From Candidatus Altimarinota bacterium (lineage in GTDB: Bacteria; Patescibacteriota; Gracilibacteria; UM-FILTER-43-11): a stretch of DNA of 64,000 nt. Every line of letters starts with the position of its first letter. Within the stretch, counting starts at the first letter, position 1. Of this stretch, positions 1-8,237 are shown piece after piece. The notes under the pieces are model-generated. The model was given only the letters and a program-made list of their open reading frames with translations, was not told the origin of the DNA and ran no database searches. A program made the position numbers and the translations under genes. The stretch covers positions 45,044-109,043 of the forward strand of contig JANQKP010000004.1 in the NCBI GenBank assembly GCA_028281045.1, written 5' to 3'.

Positions 1-18
1 TTATAATGAAATTCTAAA

Positions 19-834
19 CTATTTTTCTAATTTTGTCAATAGTAGCTTCCAATCATCTATGGAAAGCTCCTCTGCTCTAGCATCTGGATTAATATTTACT
101 GAGCTTAAGATCACTTTCATTTCATTTTTTTCCATTCTATATAGGGCTGCTAGGTTCCCTGCGAGCTTTTTACGCTTTTGTCCGTACCCTACCTTCACCA
201 ATTTAAGAAATTCTTTCATATCTGCTGCATCTACAAGGGGTTTTTCATGCACATTTATCTTCAAAATAGCACTGTCTACCTTAGGCGCCGGATAAAAACT
301 CTCCGCAGGCACTTCTGCAATGATTTCAGGAGCTCCAAAGAGCTGTGTCTCTACGGTAATTAAACTTTTACCGGTTATTCCACAAACTTTTTCAGCCACT
401 TCTTTTTGTACGAGCACTACCATAACCGTAGGCTTATTTTCTGCCTGAAGAAAATGCTTTAAAAGCGGTGAAGTGATGTAGTAAGGAATATTGGCGACCA
501 CTTTATAATCCCCCTTTTCCTGAATTTCATATTCAAGAATATCGCTATGCACTACTTCAAAATTTTCTTTTTCAGAAAAACGATCTGAAACGACATTCAC
601 CATGTCTTCATCGAATTCTACAGCGGTCACGTGAGCTACTTTTTCTATAAGCTGCTCTGTTAAAACACCTGTCCCAGGTCCAACTTCTATAACTCTATCG
701 TCCTCTTTAAGCTCTGCAGCATTAACAATGTTATCTAGAGCTTCGTCATCGATTAAAAAGTTTTGTCCAAAGCTCTTTTTGGCCCAAAGATCATAATGTT
801 TCAGCAGTGATTTAATTTCTAAGAGTCTATCCAT
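19..834 (-). CDS. rsmA: 16S rRNA (adenine1518-N6/adenine1519-N6)-dimethyltransferase RsmA
   Basis: Dimethylates two adjacent adenines in the 3' terminal hairpin of 16S rRNA using S-adenosylmethionine, late in 30S assembly. Seen: the family opening KKSFGQNFLID at residues 19-29, the SAM-binding motif VIEVGPGTG at 48-56, an acidic ribose-binding position in AVEFDEDM near 71-78, and the catalytic NIPYYI motif at 115-120. Length 271 is normal for RsmA/KsgA. It is the last gene of a minus-strand run with the 168-residue gene and the helicase gene; the spacer to its upstream neighbour is 2 bases, so co-transcription is likely. The stop is TAG. Bases 1-18 beyond it hold nothing recognisable. Confidence 0.97.
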   Translation of the reverse strand: MDRLLEIKSLLKHYDLWAKKSFGQNFLIDDEALDNIVNAAELKEDDRVIEVGPGTGVLTEQLIEKVAHVTAVEFDEDMVNVVSDRFSEKENFEVVHSDILEYEIQEKGDYKVVANIPYYITSPLLKHFLQAENKPTVMVVLVQKEVAEKVCGITGKSLITVETQLFGAPEIIAEVPAESFYPAPKVDSAILKINVHEKPLVDAADMKEFLKLVKVGYGQKRKKLAGNLAALYRMEKNEMKVILSSVNINPDARAEELSIDDWKLLLTKLEK

Positions 835-836
835 GT

Positions 837-1343
837 CTACATCTTCCTACTATCATACGCCCAATGCAAGAGGGCTTGTCTTTGTTTTGGCCTACAGGCT
901 AGATTTCCTGGTTCACAGTTCTTTTTAACTTGTCCTATGTGCCTACGCATCGCCTTCCACCTTTTAATTTGTCTTAAATCATCTTCAATTCTACGCCCCA
1001 TATAGTAGCGACAGTACCACTGAAACCAACCCCTAGGATCCTCAAAATGAATCCAATCTTTCTTTTTCCAGTAACTCAAGGGTTTGCTGGCATTAATTTT
1101 AAAATAATTCAGCTCCGCATTGTGAAATTCCGGGCAAAGCTTGGCATTTTTAAACCAGTCTTTTGGAAATTCATTAGTACAATCGGTCATATACTTACCT
1201 CCAAACACCCCAAGCTCTAGCATTTCCTTGGGCGTTAGCTCTGGCTTAAACTCTGGGTGAAAGTTTTTACCCATAGGTTCTGTGAGCTTGTATTTATAAT
1301 TTTTTTGCATGAGGTCACTGACCTCAACTACTTTATTTGTCAT
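837..1343 (-). CDS. Conserved hypothetical protein rich in Trp, Tyr and Cys
   Basis: Function unknown. The 168-residue product is basic and unusually aromatic. Its centre reads EDPRGWFQWYCRYYMGRR, followed by a charged DDLRQIKRWKAMRRH stretch and a tail with two Cys (KKNCEPGNLACRPKQRQ). There is no signal peptide or membrane segment. From memory, unverified, the central motif recurs in uncharacterised bacterial and some eukaryotic proteins. It lies between the PcrA/UvrD helicase and rsmA with spacers of 4 and 2 bases, so it is probably in one transcript with them. That context and the basic aromatic core would suit nucleic-acid or ribosome work, but this is only inference. Confidence 0.85.
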   Translation of the reverse strand: MTNKVVEVSDLMQKNYKYKLTEPMGKNFHPEFKPELTPKEMLELGVFGGKYMTDCTNEFPKDWFKNAKLCPEFHNAELNYFKINASKPLSYWKKKDWIHFEDPRGWFQWYCRYYMGRRIEDDLRQIKRWKAMRRHIGQVKKNCEPGNLACRPKQRQALLHWAYDSRKM

Positions 1344-1347
1344 GCAT

Positions 1348-3510
1348 CTATTCTATCTCTTCTAGTGGCGCGATGCTACTCGCAAATTTCTTTATGCCAT
1401 AAAGCGGATCCTTAAAGGCAACAGTTACCAAATCTCCTCTGGTTTCTATAATCGTCCCCTCTCCAAATACGCCGTGTCTAACTTTTTGCCCATCTGTGTA
1501 TTTTTTATCTGCAATATGGCTTTCTTCTTTGATATAAGCCATAGGATCTAGTGGGCCTAAGCTCGATTTAGGTGGTGCCCCTTCTTGGCTTACAATATCT
1601 TTTGGAATATCGTGAATAAAACGTGAAACAGCGTTCATTTGCTTGTCCCCGTATAGCGTTCTTTGGCGCGCAGCACAAAGATATAACCTTTTCATAGCAC
1701 GGGTCATCCCCACGTACATCAAACGGCGCTCTTCTTCGAGCTGCTCTTTATCGAAAAAGGTTCTACTGTGTGGGAAAATACTTTCTTCACAGCCAATAAT
1801 AAATACGTAAGGAAACTCTAAGCCTTTGGCCGAGTGCAGAGTCATCATGGTCAGGAGCTCATCCCCCTGATTTAAATTATCTGTATCTTGTACAAGAGCC
1901 ACTTCCTCTAAGAAAGATCTTAAAGATTCCACGGGTTGAAGCTCGTCATACTTTGTCGCTACTGAAATAAGCTCGAGTACATTCTCGTGGCGCATTTCGC
2001 CCTGCTCCGTTCCATCTAAAAGATATTCTTTGTAATTAACATCTTTGATGATTTCACGAATTAAATCAGCAACCACCACTTCCTCTGAAGCATTACGCCA
2101 TTTTTCAAGCATGGAGTAGAACTTCACCAGCGCAGCCTTAGCCCCGGAACTAAGTTCACTCACCATTTCTGCGTGCTTTAACACTTCACCCAGTGAAAGG
2201 GTTCTTTCTAAGGCAAAATTTTGCAGTTTATTAATCGTGGTTTGCCCAATTTTACGACTAGGCACATTAATAATCCTAAGAAGACTCTCGCTATCGTTCG
2301 GATTTAGAATGATCCGAAGATACGCGAGAATATCTTTAATTTCTTTACGTGAGTAGAACTTTACCCCACCTATTACACGGTAAGGCATAGCAAAACGCAG
2401 TAAGGCTTCCTCCATCAGACGCGACTGCGCATTGGTTCTATATAGAATCACAATGTCATTGAGCGTAGCCCCTACGGTTCTAAGCTTTTCTATCTCTTTG
2501 GCTACTCTTTCTACTTCATCATACTCACTATTAAGGTGCCATACCTCAATGGCATCCCCTTCGGGGTGCTTTGTCCACATTTCTTTAGCCTTTCTATCTT
2601 CATTTTTTTCAATAACAGCATTGGCTGCACTTAAAATATTCTGTGTACTACGGTAGTTTTGCTCTAGTTTTACAATCTTGGCGTCGCTGTAGTCTTTTTC
2701 AAAGTCCAAAATGTTGCTTATGTCCGCTCCGCGGAAGCTATAAATAGATTGATCGCTATCTCCGATCACACAAAGGTTCCTATACTTGCTCGCAAGCAGT
2801 TGTACGAGCGTATATTGCACAAAATTCGTATCTTGATACTCATCTACATTAATAAATCTCCAACGTTCTTGGTAATAGTCTAGAACATCTGGATTTTCTT
2901 TGAAGAGTTTTACGGTGTAGATGAGAAGATCATCAAAATCCACAGCATTAGATTCAATCAAACGTTTCTCGTAGCGGGTATAAATCTCAGCTAAACGACT
3001 TTCTGTGCCAGATCCTGCATGGGCGGCATAGGTTTCAGCATCTACCAGCTTATTTTTCTGGTGCGAAATCTTAGCCAGCACTGCTTTTGGCTTTAATTTA
3101 TCATCTTCAATGTGAAGCTCTTTAATAATACGTTTCACTAGGGAGGCACAGTCGTCGGTGTCGTAAATCACAAAGCTCTTTTCACGTCCAAAACGATCGA
3201 AGTTTCTACGAAGTATTCTCAGGCACACAGAGTGAAAAGTGCCAATCATCGGCTGATTATGCTCATCAAACTGCATGGTTTTTTGTAAAAGCGTAGAAAT
3301 ACGCCCTTTCATTTCCCCTGCCGCCTTATTGGTAAACGTTACCGCCAGTATTTGCCATGGCTCTGCGAGCCCCTGAGCAATAATATTAGCAATTCTATAG
3401 GTTAAAGTACGTGTTTTACCACTACCAGCCCCAGCTACAATTAAAAGCGGCCCATTAAGGGTTTCAGCTGCTTCTTTTTGCCTGTCGTTGAGTTCTTTTA
3501 AAAAATCCAC
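1348..3510 (-). CDS. pcrA: ATP-dependent 3'-5' DNA helicase, PcrA/UvrD family
   Basis: Superfamily 1A helicase that unwinds DNA in nucleotide excision repair, mismatch repair and removal of blocked replication or transcription complexes. Seen: Q-motif region LNDRQKEAAE at 7-16, Walker A AGAGSGKT at 26-33, Walker B DEYQDT at 223-228, motif III GDSDQSIYSFRGA at 250-262, and late motifs including LMTMHSAKGLEF-type and VGMTRA. The last 50 residues (GQKVRHGVFGEGTI onward) match the small C-terminal domain that PcrA uses to touch RNA polymerase. Length 720 is typical. It is the first gene of the run leading to rsmA. PcrA versus UvrD naming is a matter of convention here. Confidence 0.95.
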   Translation of the reverse strand: MDFLKELNDRQKEAAETLNGPLLIVAGAGSGKTRTLTYRIANIIAQGLAEPWQILAVTFTNKAAGEMKGRISTLLQKTMQFDEHNQPMIGTFHSVCLRILRRNFDRFGREKSFVIYDTDDCASLVKRIIKELHIEDDKLKPKAVLAKISHQKNKLVDAETYAAHAGSGTESRLAEIYTRYEKRLIESNAVDFDDLLIYTVKLFKENPDVLDYYQERWRFINVDEYQDTNFVQYTLVQLLASKYRNLCVIGDSDQSIYSFRGADISNILDFEKDYSDAKIVKLEQNYRSTQNILSAANAVIEKNEDRKAKEMWTKHPEGDAIEVWHLNSEYDEVERVAKEIEKLRTVGATLNDIVILYRTNAQSRLMEEALLRFAMPYRVIGGVKFYSRKEIKDILAYLRIILNPNDSESLLRIINVPSRKIGQTTINKLQNFALERTLSLGEVLKHAEMVSELSSGAKAALVKFYSMLEKWRNASEEVVVADLIREIIKDVNYKEYLLDGTEQGEMRHENVLELISVATKYDELQPVESLRSFLEEVALVQDTDNLNQGDELLTMMTLHSAKGLEFPYVFIIGCEESIFPHSRTFFDKEQLEEERRLMYVGMTRAMKRLYLCAARQRTLYGDKQMNAVSRFIHDIPKDIVSQEGAPPKSSLGPLDPMAYIKEESHIADKKYTDGQKVRHGVFGEGTIIETRGDLVTVAFKDPLYGIKKFASSIAPLEEIE

Positions 3511-3552
3511 GGGACCATTCTAACACGACAATGAACTTTAATTATTTTATAC

Positions 3553-3581
3553 TTGACAAAAACATACTAAATACGTAAAAT
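3553..3581 (+). promoter_or_regulatory. Sigma-70-type promoter of the 3607 lipoprotein gene
   Basis: TTGACA at 3553-3558 is a perfect -35 box. After a 17-base spacer comes TAAAAT at 3576-3581. The predicted start near 3588 leaves a leader of about 19 bases before the ATG at 3607. Confidence 0.7.
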
Positions 3582-3606
3582 ACTAAACCGTTAATATAAA
3601 GTTCCC

Positions 3607-4041
3607 ATGAAAAGTCCACATCTTACACTTGCATTACCACTTCTAATTGCAGCCACAGGTTGTAGCGATAGTGATAAATATCCAACCGCTGAAGATAAGC
3701 TTAAATTCGCACACGATACTGTAGCAGAAACTCGTGCTTCTCTTTTACATGGAAAAGGTCGTGAGGATGGACGTGAGTGTGTAGCTGACTTACACCTTGG
3801 CGAAGTTAAATGTTTTGAGCCAGACGAAGATGGAGGCTCAAGACATGTGCTTTGGGTTAAACGTGATAATATTGATAAGCAGTACACCATAAGAGATTTT
3901 CGAGACGGAAAATACGTTGTAGAGTTAACCCCTAGCGTACCCATGATTGAAAGCAAAGAGCCCCGTGTTGCCGAGCTAATCATGCCTTCAGATGCCGACT
4001 CTCTTAGAAGAGATATAGACAGGCTTCTAAAAGGGAAATAA
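3607..4041 (+). CDS. Putative lipoprotein of unknown function
   Basis: No family recognised. The 144-residue product opens with a short basic segment, a hydrophobic stretch (LTLALPLLIAA) and a lipobox-like ATGC with Cys near residue 19, then the charged SDSDKYP linker typical after a lipidated Cys. It is therefore probably a membrane-anchored lipoprotein. The rest is soluble and charged, with two further Cys (GRECVADLHLGEVKCFE) that could form a disulfide. It stands alone between the divergent helicase operon and the rpsF operon, under its own strong promoter. ATG at 3607 is chosen because it starts the signal peptide. Confidence 0.8.
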   Translation: MKSPHLTLALPLLIAATGCSDSDKYPTAEDKLKFAHDTVAETRASLLHGKGREDGRECVADLHLGEVKCFEPDEDGGSRHVLWVKRDNIDKQYTIRDFRDGKYVVELTPSVPMIESKEPRVAELIMPSDADSLRRDIDRLLKGK

Positions 4042-4070
4042 TCAAGATTTAGCTAAAAGCTAAAAAAAGC

Positions 4071-4098
4071 TTGCAAAAAGAGAGAAATGAACTAAAAT
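4071..4098 (+). promoter_or_regulatory. Probable promoter of rpsF-rpsR-yebC
   Basis: TTGCAA at 4071-4076, a 16-base spacer, and TAAAAT at 4093-4098. This leaves a leader of about 58 bases before rpsF, long for this window. Confidence 0.55.
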
Positions 4099-4114
4099 AA
4101 GCAAGCATTCTTTT

Positions 4115-4136
4115 CTATGTGTCAATTGATGCATAG
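4115..4136 (+). promoter_or_regulatory. Hairpin in the rpsF leader, possible ribosomal-protein autoregulatory site
   Basis: CTATG at 4115-4119 pairs with CATAG at 4132-4136. The stem can extend inward through two G-U pairs and two Watson-Crick pairs to an AATT loop, giving nine pairs. S6:S18 complexes bind rpsF leaders in many bacteria, but I do not see the conserved CCG element of that motif, so the role is uncertain. Confidence 0.3.
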
Positions 4137-4162
4137 CGTTTAGTCCATAAAAGATAATAATC

Positions 4163-4687
4163 ATGGCAACAAAAGATACTGCTGAAAAAGCAGCAACTAC
4201 TACTGGTGATGAAAACCGCAACTATGAGTTGATGGTTCTTGTGCAACCGGAACTTCGTGAATCAGAAGCGAAGAAAAAACTTAAAGAGCTTGAAGACTTC
4301 ATCGAGTCTCTTGGAGGTAAAATCTCTATGAAAGATGAACTTGGAAAGCTTGAAACAGCATACGATATCAAAGGATTTGATCGTGCGCTTTATGTGGTTT
4401 ATCAACTACAGTTTCCAGGAGAAGCATTAAGCGAACTGAATCAACACCTACGTATCGATAAGGACATCATTCGTTTCCTTATCATTTCAACTCCTGAGGG
4501 ATATGAATATGTAAGATACGAAGAGGAAGCTCCTTCGATCATGGATGAGGAAGAAGAAAAGCCTAAAGCTAAAAAGGCTGCTCCTAAGGCCTCTGCAAGT
4601 GCTCCGAAAGACCAAAAAGATAAAGACGAAGGTAAGGAGCCTAGCAAAGAAGAAGTCGACAAGAAACTTGATGACATTCTTGGCTAA
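4163..4687 (+). CDS. rpsF: 30S ribosomal protein bS6 with long charged C-terminal tail
   Basis: Small-subunit protein that dimerises with bS18 on the platform. Residues about 18-115 hold the bS6 fold: NYELMVLVQPEL, the helix EAKKKLKELEDFIESLGG, and the strand region LETAYDIKGFDRALYVVYQLQF. The end of the domain, IDKDIIRFLIIS, is also typical. A 17-residue N-terminal extension and a roughly 55-residue tail of Lys, Glu, Asp and Ala make it 174 residues, well above the usual 95-130. It is followed directly by rpsR. The single-strand binding protein gene that often sits between them is absent. Confidence 0.95.
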   Translation: MATKDTAEKAATTTGDENRNYELMVLVQPELRESEAKKKLKELEDFIESLGGKISMKDELGKLETAYDIKGFDRALYVVYQLQFPGEALSELNQHLRIDKDIIRFLIISTPEGYEYVRYEEEAPSIMDEEEEKPKAKKAAPKASASAPKDQKDKDEGKEPSKEEVDKKLDDILG

Positions 4688-4715
4688 TTCTCATTTTTTA
4701 ACTTAAATACTTATC

Positions 4716-4982
4716 ATGACTAATAAAGTTTTCTCAACTAATCAAAAACACGCTCTTGGAAAACGTAGATGTTACTTCAAGACTAATCAGATCGATTACA
4801 TCGATTACAAAGATGTAAACACCCTGAAGCACTTCCTAAACGGATTCCAAAAGATCAAACCTCGTTACTACACAGGAGTAAGTCTAAAGGCTCAAAAGCA
4901 ACTTTCTACTGCTATCAAAAGAGCACGTCACATAGGACTTCTTCCGTTCACGAATAAGATCAAAGTTTCTAAACTTAAATAA
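4716..4982 (+). CDS. rpsR: 30S ribosomal protein bS18
   Basis: Small-subunit platform protein, partner of bS6. Seen: KRRCYFKTNQIDYIDYKDV near the N-terminus, then LKHFLNGFQKIKPRYYTGVSLKAQKQL and the basic helix AIKRARHIGLLPF, all hallmark bS18 segments. Length 88 is within the normal range. It sits 28 bases after rpsF and 3 bases before yebC, so all three probably share a transcript. No Shine-Dalgarno precedes the ATG. Confidence 0.96.
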   Translation: MTNKVFSTNQKHALGKRRCYFKTNQIDYIDYKDVNTLKHFLNGFQKIKPRYYTGVSLKAQKQLSTAIKRARHIGLLPFTNKIKVSKLK

Positions 4983-4985
4983 TTT

Positions 4986-5735
4986 ATGTCAGGTCACAGT
5001 AAATGGCATTCAATTCGGCACAAAAAAGCAGCCACGGATGCCAAGCGTGGAAAAATCTTCACGCGCCATGCGAACCTGATCACCATTGCAGCTCGAAGTG
5101 GTGGAGATCCAGAAATGAATCCCACTCTTCGACTTGCCCTAGAAAACGCCCGTAAGGCGAATTTACCAAGTTCTAACATAGATCGTGCCATTAAACGTGG
5201 TACGGGCGAATTAAAAGATGCTGCTGCCATTGAAGAAGTAACTTACGAAGGTTACGGGCCAAATGGCATTGCCGTTATTGTAGAAGCTCTTACAGACAAT
5301 AAAAATCGTTCATACACCAATATAAGAACGGCTTTTAATAAAAATGGTGGAAGCCTTGGAGAATCTGGAAGTGTGATGTACATGTTTGAACGCAAAGGTG
5401 TGATCACCATCAACGCCGAAGGACAGGATACGGATGAAATAGAGCTCACTGCTATTGATGCAGGAGCAGAAGACATCAAAGTAGATGGAGACATTGTACA
5501 AATCTACACGGCCCCAGGAAGCCTGAATGACGTTTCTGAAAAACTCACCGCTGGGGGCATTGAATTTGAGAACGCAGAAAGCTCAATGATTCCAAGTAAT
5601 ACGGTGGAAATTTCAGATGAAGAAGCCGCTAAAAAAGTAATGGCTTTCATTGAAGCCATCGAAGAAGACGACGATGTTTCAAATGTGCATAGCAACTTTG
5701 ACATCGACGACTCTATTTTAGATCAATTAGCTTAG
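4986..5735 (+). CDS. yebC: YebC/PmpR-TACO1 family protein
   Basis: Member of the YebC/TACO1 family, known both as DNA-binding regulators and, more recently, as factors helping ribosomes translate difficult sequences. Seen: the family signature MSGHSKWHSIRHKKAATDAKRG at the N-terminus (residues 1-20 suffice), the conserved NIDRAIKRGTGE, and YEGYGPNGIAVIVEALTDNKNR. The acidic C-terminal domain ends at residue 249, a normal length. It begins 3 bases after rpsR, so a translation role fits the context. Its end overlaps the convergent DUF4340 gene by 9 bases. Confidence 0.95.
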   Translation: MSGHSKWHSIRHKKAATDAKRGKIFTRHANLITIAARSGGDPEMNPTLRLALENARKANLPSSNIDRAIKRGTGELKDAAAIEEVTYEGYGPNGIAVIVEALTDNKNRSYTNIRTAFNKNGGSLGESGSVMYMFERKGVITINAEGQDTDEIELTAIDAGAEDIKVDGDIVQIYTAPGSLNDVSEKLTAGGIEFENAESSMIPSNTVEISDEEAAKKVMAFIEAIEEDDDVSNVHSNFDIDDSILDQLA

Positions 5736-6689
5736 CGTTTCATCAATCAACTCAAAAAGTTCCTCTAGAGCTTTTTTATCGAGCACGTAAATCACTTCTT
5801 GCTCTCCATTGGTCGCCACAAAGTCATTTCCTTGCTGCACAATCGCAACCAGTTGAATAGAATCATCTAGTTGGCGTACCGAAATCTTATAAAGAGGTTC
5901 ATCGAAACTCACTTTTTCTTCTGGTCTAATCAAATTAGAAGCCTCAAAAGCATTGATCGCTTCTACAATTTCACTCACAGAGCTTTCGCTAATGGTTCTT
6001 TCTTCTGGTTCAATAAGCATCCAGCTTTCTCTTTGTGGTTGCACTAGGTACTGCTCTTTCGGAGAAGAAATATCAATGCGTCTTAGGTCTTCTACAGTTA
6101 AAGTAAGTGGGTGCTTACTTTTCCACTGCTCTGTAGAATAATTAATCACAGATTCTATGTTGGCATCTACTTGCACTACTTCATTAGAATCTGCATGTCT
6201 CACGTAGTGACTAGAAAGGCCTGCGGTTTTACCAATAAGTAGGCTCACCACTTCCCTATTCATATGATCCCACATGCGTATACGAGTGGCATTTTCTTCG
6301 GTCACTCCGTAACCCGTTTGCTTCTCTGGGTTTTTAGAAACGGTAGCCTCTTCTTTAAGTTCAAAAAGGGTATCGAAAAAGCGATCGATCTTTTCCGGGT
6401 CTACCGGAAAACGAAGATCGTTTTCAAGGACCCAACCAGAATCTTCACGAATGAAAACATTGATGTCTTCTGCTCCTGGAGGATCTATTTCTGCTCTAAG
6501 CACATCCTCTACCACTAATTTCGGGAAAAAGTACTTAGCGCCTTTTTCTGCCTTAGATAAATCGCTACCTGGTTGTTCAAAAACCAGTACAAAAAGAGCG
6601 AGGACAGCAAAAGTGATCGCAGAAACTTTAAGAGTATTGGCCTCTTCAAATTTCTTCTTCCACTTTTTAAAGTCTTTTTTAGAAAGCAT
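5727..6689 (-). CDS. DUF4340 domain protein, Gld-like ABC cluster
   Basis: Uncharacterised protein commonly encoded next to Gld-type ABC transporters. The 320-residue product has a basic N-terminus, one membrane segment at about residues 21-40 (VSAITFAVLALFVLVFEQP), and then a soluble part with repeated beta-rich units. One such unit is the stretch around VVSLLIGKTAGLSSHYVRHADSNEV, which is typical of DUF4340. It is the last gene of the four-gene operon and touches the GldG-like gene. The soluble part is expected outside the cytoplasmic membrane, where it may act with the GldG-like subunit. The specific function is unknown. Confidence 0.85.
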   Translation of the reverse strand: MLSKKDFKKWKKKFEEANTLKVSAITFAVLALFVLVFEQPGSDLSKAEKGAKYFFPKLVVEDVLRAEIDPPGAEDINVFIREDSGWVLENDLRFPVDPEKIDRFFDTLFELKEEATVSKNPEKQTGYGVTEENATRIRMWDHMNREVVSLLIGKTAGLSSHYVRHADSNEVVQVDANIESVINYSTEQWKSKHPLTLTVEDLRRIDISSPKEQYLVQPQRESWMLIEPEERTISESSVSEIVEAINAFEASNLIRPEEKVSFDEPLYKISVRQLDDSIQLVAIVQQGNDFVATNGEQEVIYVLDKKALEELFELIDETLS

Positions 6690-8236
6690 TATCTAATAAG
6701 GTTTTTCTTACGTCTTCTCAAGGTTGCACGAACGATTCCATACAGCACTATAAGAATAGGAACCAGGAAAGTTCCAGCCCATTTTACCACTTGTCTCTCA
6801 TTATCGCTAAGTTCCATAAGTGGTCTGTCGTTAGCAGACTTAGAGCGAATGCCAATAAGGCTTTCATCTAGAGTGAGATAATCTACAGCGTTTAAGAAGA
6901 ATCCTAGGTTCTGTTTAAACTGATTTAAAGCGCGGTCGCTCATAAAGCGAGCGTTTCCGATCACCACCAGGCGCCCTTCTTTCTTTTTCTTTCCAGGAAG
7001 CTTAGGTCTCTTTTGGTAATAACTCTTAAATGGTCCTTCAATAAGAGCAGCAACCACTTCTTGATTACGTTCTGTGTCTTCAGTCGCTTCAATATTCGGA
7101 TCTAAATCAAAAGGAGCGGTTTGCACCCAAGCCTCTTCTGTTGTTTTAGCTAGAGCCTCCACTTTTCCACCTTTAAGTTCTAGTGGACTAGCCCAAGGAA
7201 GCACCACAGAATCTACCTTACTCATAATAGGATTCTCTGCGTTGAAGTTTTCTTTCAGAGTTTTAACCCAGAAAGGATAATCCACTACAAAGTTAATGTA
7301 ACCCTGCGCAAATGAAGCCGTTTCATTTGAATCATCTAGTACAAAGTGAGACTGAATATCTACTCCGTAATGAGCAATAAGGTCTTCTAAATTGGTTTCA
7401 ATTGGAGAAGCTTCAAAAGCATCATTCACATGAATCGGCTCAATGAGGAAAATCACATTTCCTCCAGTAATGATGTAGTGATCTAGCGCTTGCTTTTCCC
7501 ATTTTACAAAAGCTTCTTTAGGCCCAGCCACAATAAGCGTGTCTACACTCGCTAGGGCATCTTCTTCATCTAAAGAAACTTCAACCACATCGTAGTTACG
7601 CTTAAGCGCTGCTAGCACGGTTCCATATTGGCTAAATGAATTCCCAGAAGAAAGACTGGTAATAGAATATTCTTCATGCCCAGTTAAAAATCCTACCGTG
7701 CGCTGCTCTTTAGCCACGAGCTTTTTAATAGAGGCGACAAAATCATATTCCAGATTCACCGTGTCTTGAACCACAGGAATAATTTCAAAGTCTCCCGCGT
7801 AAGAAATGGCTATACCAAGAAAGCCATTTTTTACTTCGTATTTATCTTTTTCAAGGATATTCATACGAATCATAGGAATTCCAAGTTGAAGCGCTTCTTG
7901 AGCCACCTCTTCTTGATCTGGATTTAAAAATCTCACTTGTAAATTCCCATTCGCGTAAGAAGAAAGTTCATCCAGAACATCTTCTACATAAAGCCTAGTG
8001 GTCAGAAGGTTCGGTGGAAGCTTCTGAGAAAAATAAACCTGTACAGTCACAATATCATCAAGACCTTGCATGACGTTTTTACTCACGTCAGCAATAGCGT
8101 ATTGTTGCCCTTCGGTTAAATCGTAACGCACAAAGTGCTGCGTCGATAAAAAGGCAATAATAATGATCGTTCCTACTACAAATATAGTAGAAAGGTAAAG
8201 ATCCCGAGCGTATTTAAGACGATTTAAAAAGTTCAT
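6689..8236 (-). CDS. GldG-like ABC transporter auxiliary membrane protein
   Basis: GldG-family component of a type of ABC-2 exporter first known from Bacteroidetes gliding machinery. The 515-residue product has a membrane segment near residues 17-36 and a long extracytoplasmic domain. That domain contains the family features VQVYFSQKLPPNL, YDFVASIKKLVAKEQRTVGFLTGHEEYS and the LIEPIHV region. A second membrane segment lies near the C-terminus (FLVPILIVLYGIVRATLRRRKK). The gene abuts the permease gene with a one-base gap and the DUF4340 gene by one base. The cargo is unknown. Gliding itself cannot be inferred from these genes alone. Confidence 0.88.
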   Translation of the reverse strand: MNFLNRLKYARDLYLSTIFVVGTIIIIAFLSTQHFVRYDLTEGQQYAIADVSKNVMQGLDDIVTVQVYFSQKLPPNLLTTRLYVEDVLDELSSYANGNLQVRFLNPDQEEVAQEALQLGIPMIRMNILEKDKYEVKNGFLGIAISYAGDFEIIPVVQDTVNLEYDFVASIKKLVAKEQRTVGFLTGHEEYSITSLSSGNSFSQYGTVLAALKRNYDVVEVSLDEEDALASVDTLIVAGPKEAFVKWEKQALDHYIITGGNVIFLIEPIHVNDAFEASPIETNLEDLIAHYGVDIQSHFVLDDSNETASFAQGYINFVVDYPFWVKTLKENFNAENPIMSKVDSVVLPWASPLELKGGKVEALAKTTEEAWVQTAPFDLDPNIEATEDTERNQEVVAALIEGPFKSYYQKRPKLPGKKKKEGRLVVIGNARFMSDRALNQFKQNLGFFLNAVDYLTLDESLIGIRSKSANDRPLMELSDNERQVVKWAGTFLVPILIVLYGIVRATLRRRKKNLIR

Positions 8237-8237
8237 T

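Noticed and set aside
3591..3983. A 130-codon minus-strand frame opposite the small lipoprotein gene
   Set aside because: It mirrors a gene with a good promoter and signal peptide, and its product is Ser-rich with no features, as expected of an antisense shadow.
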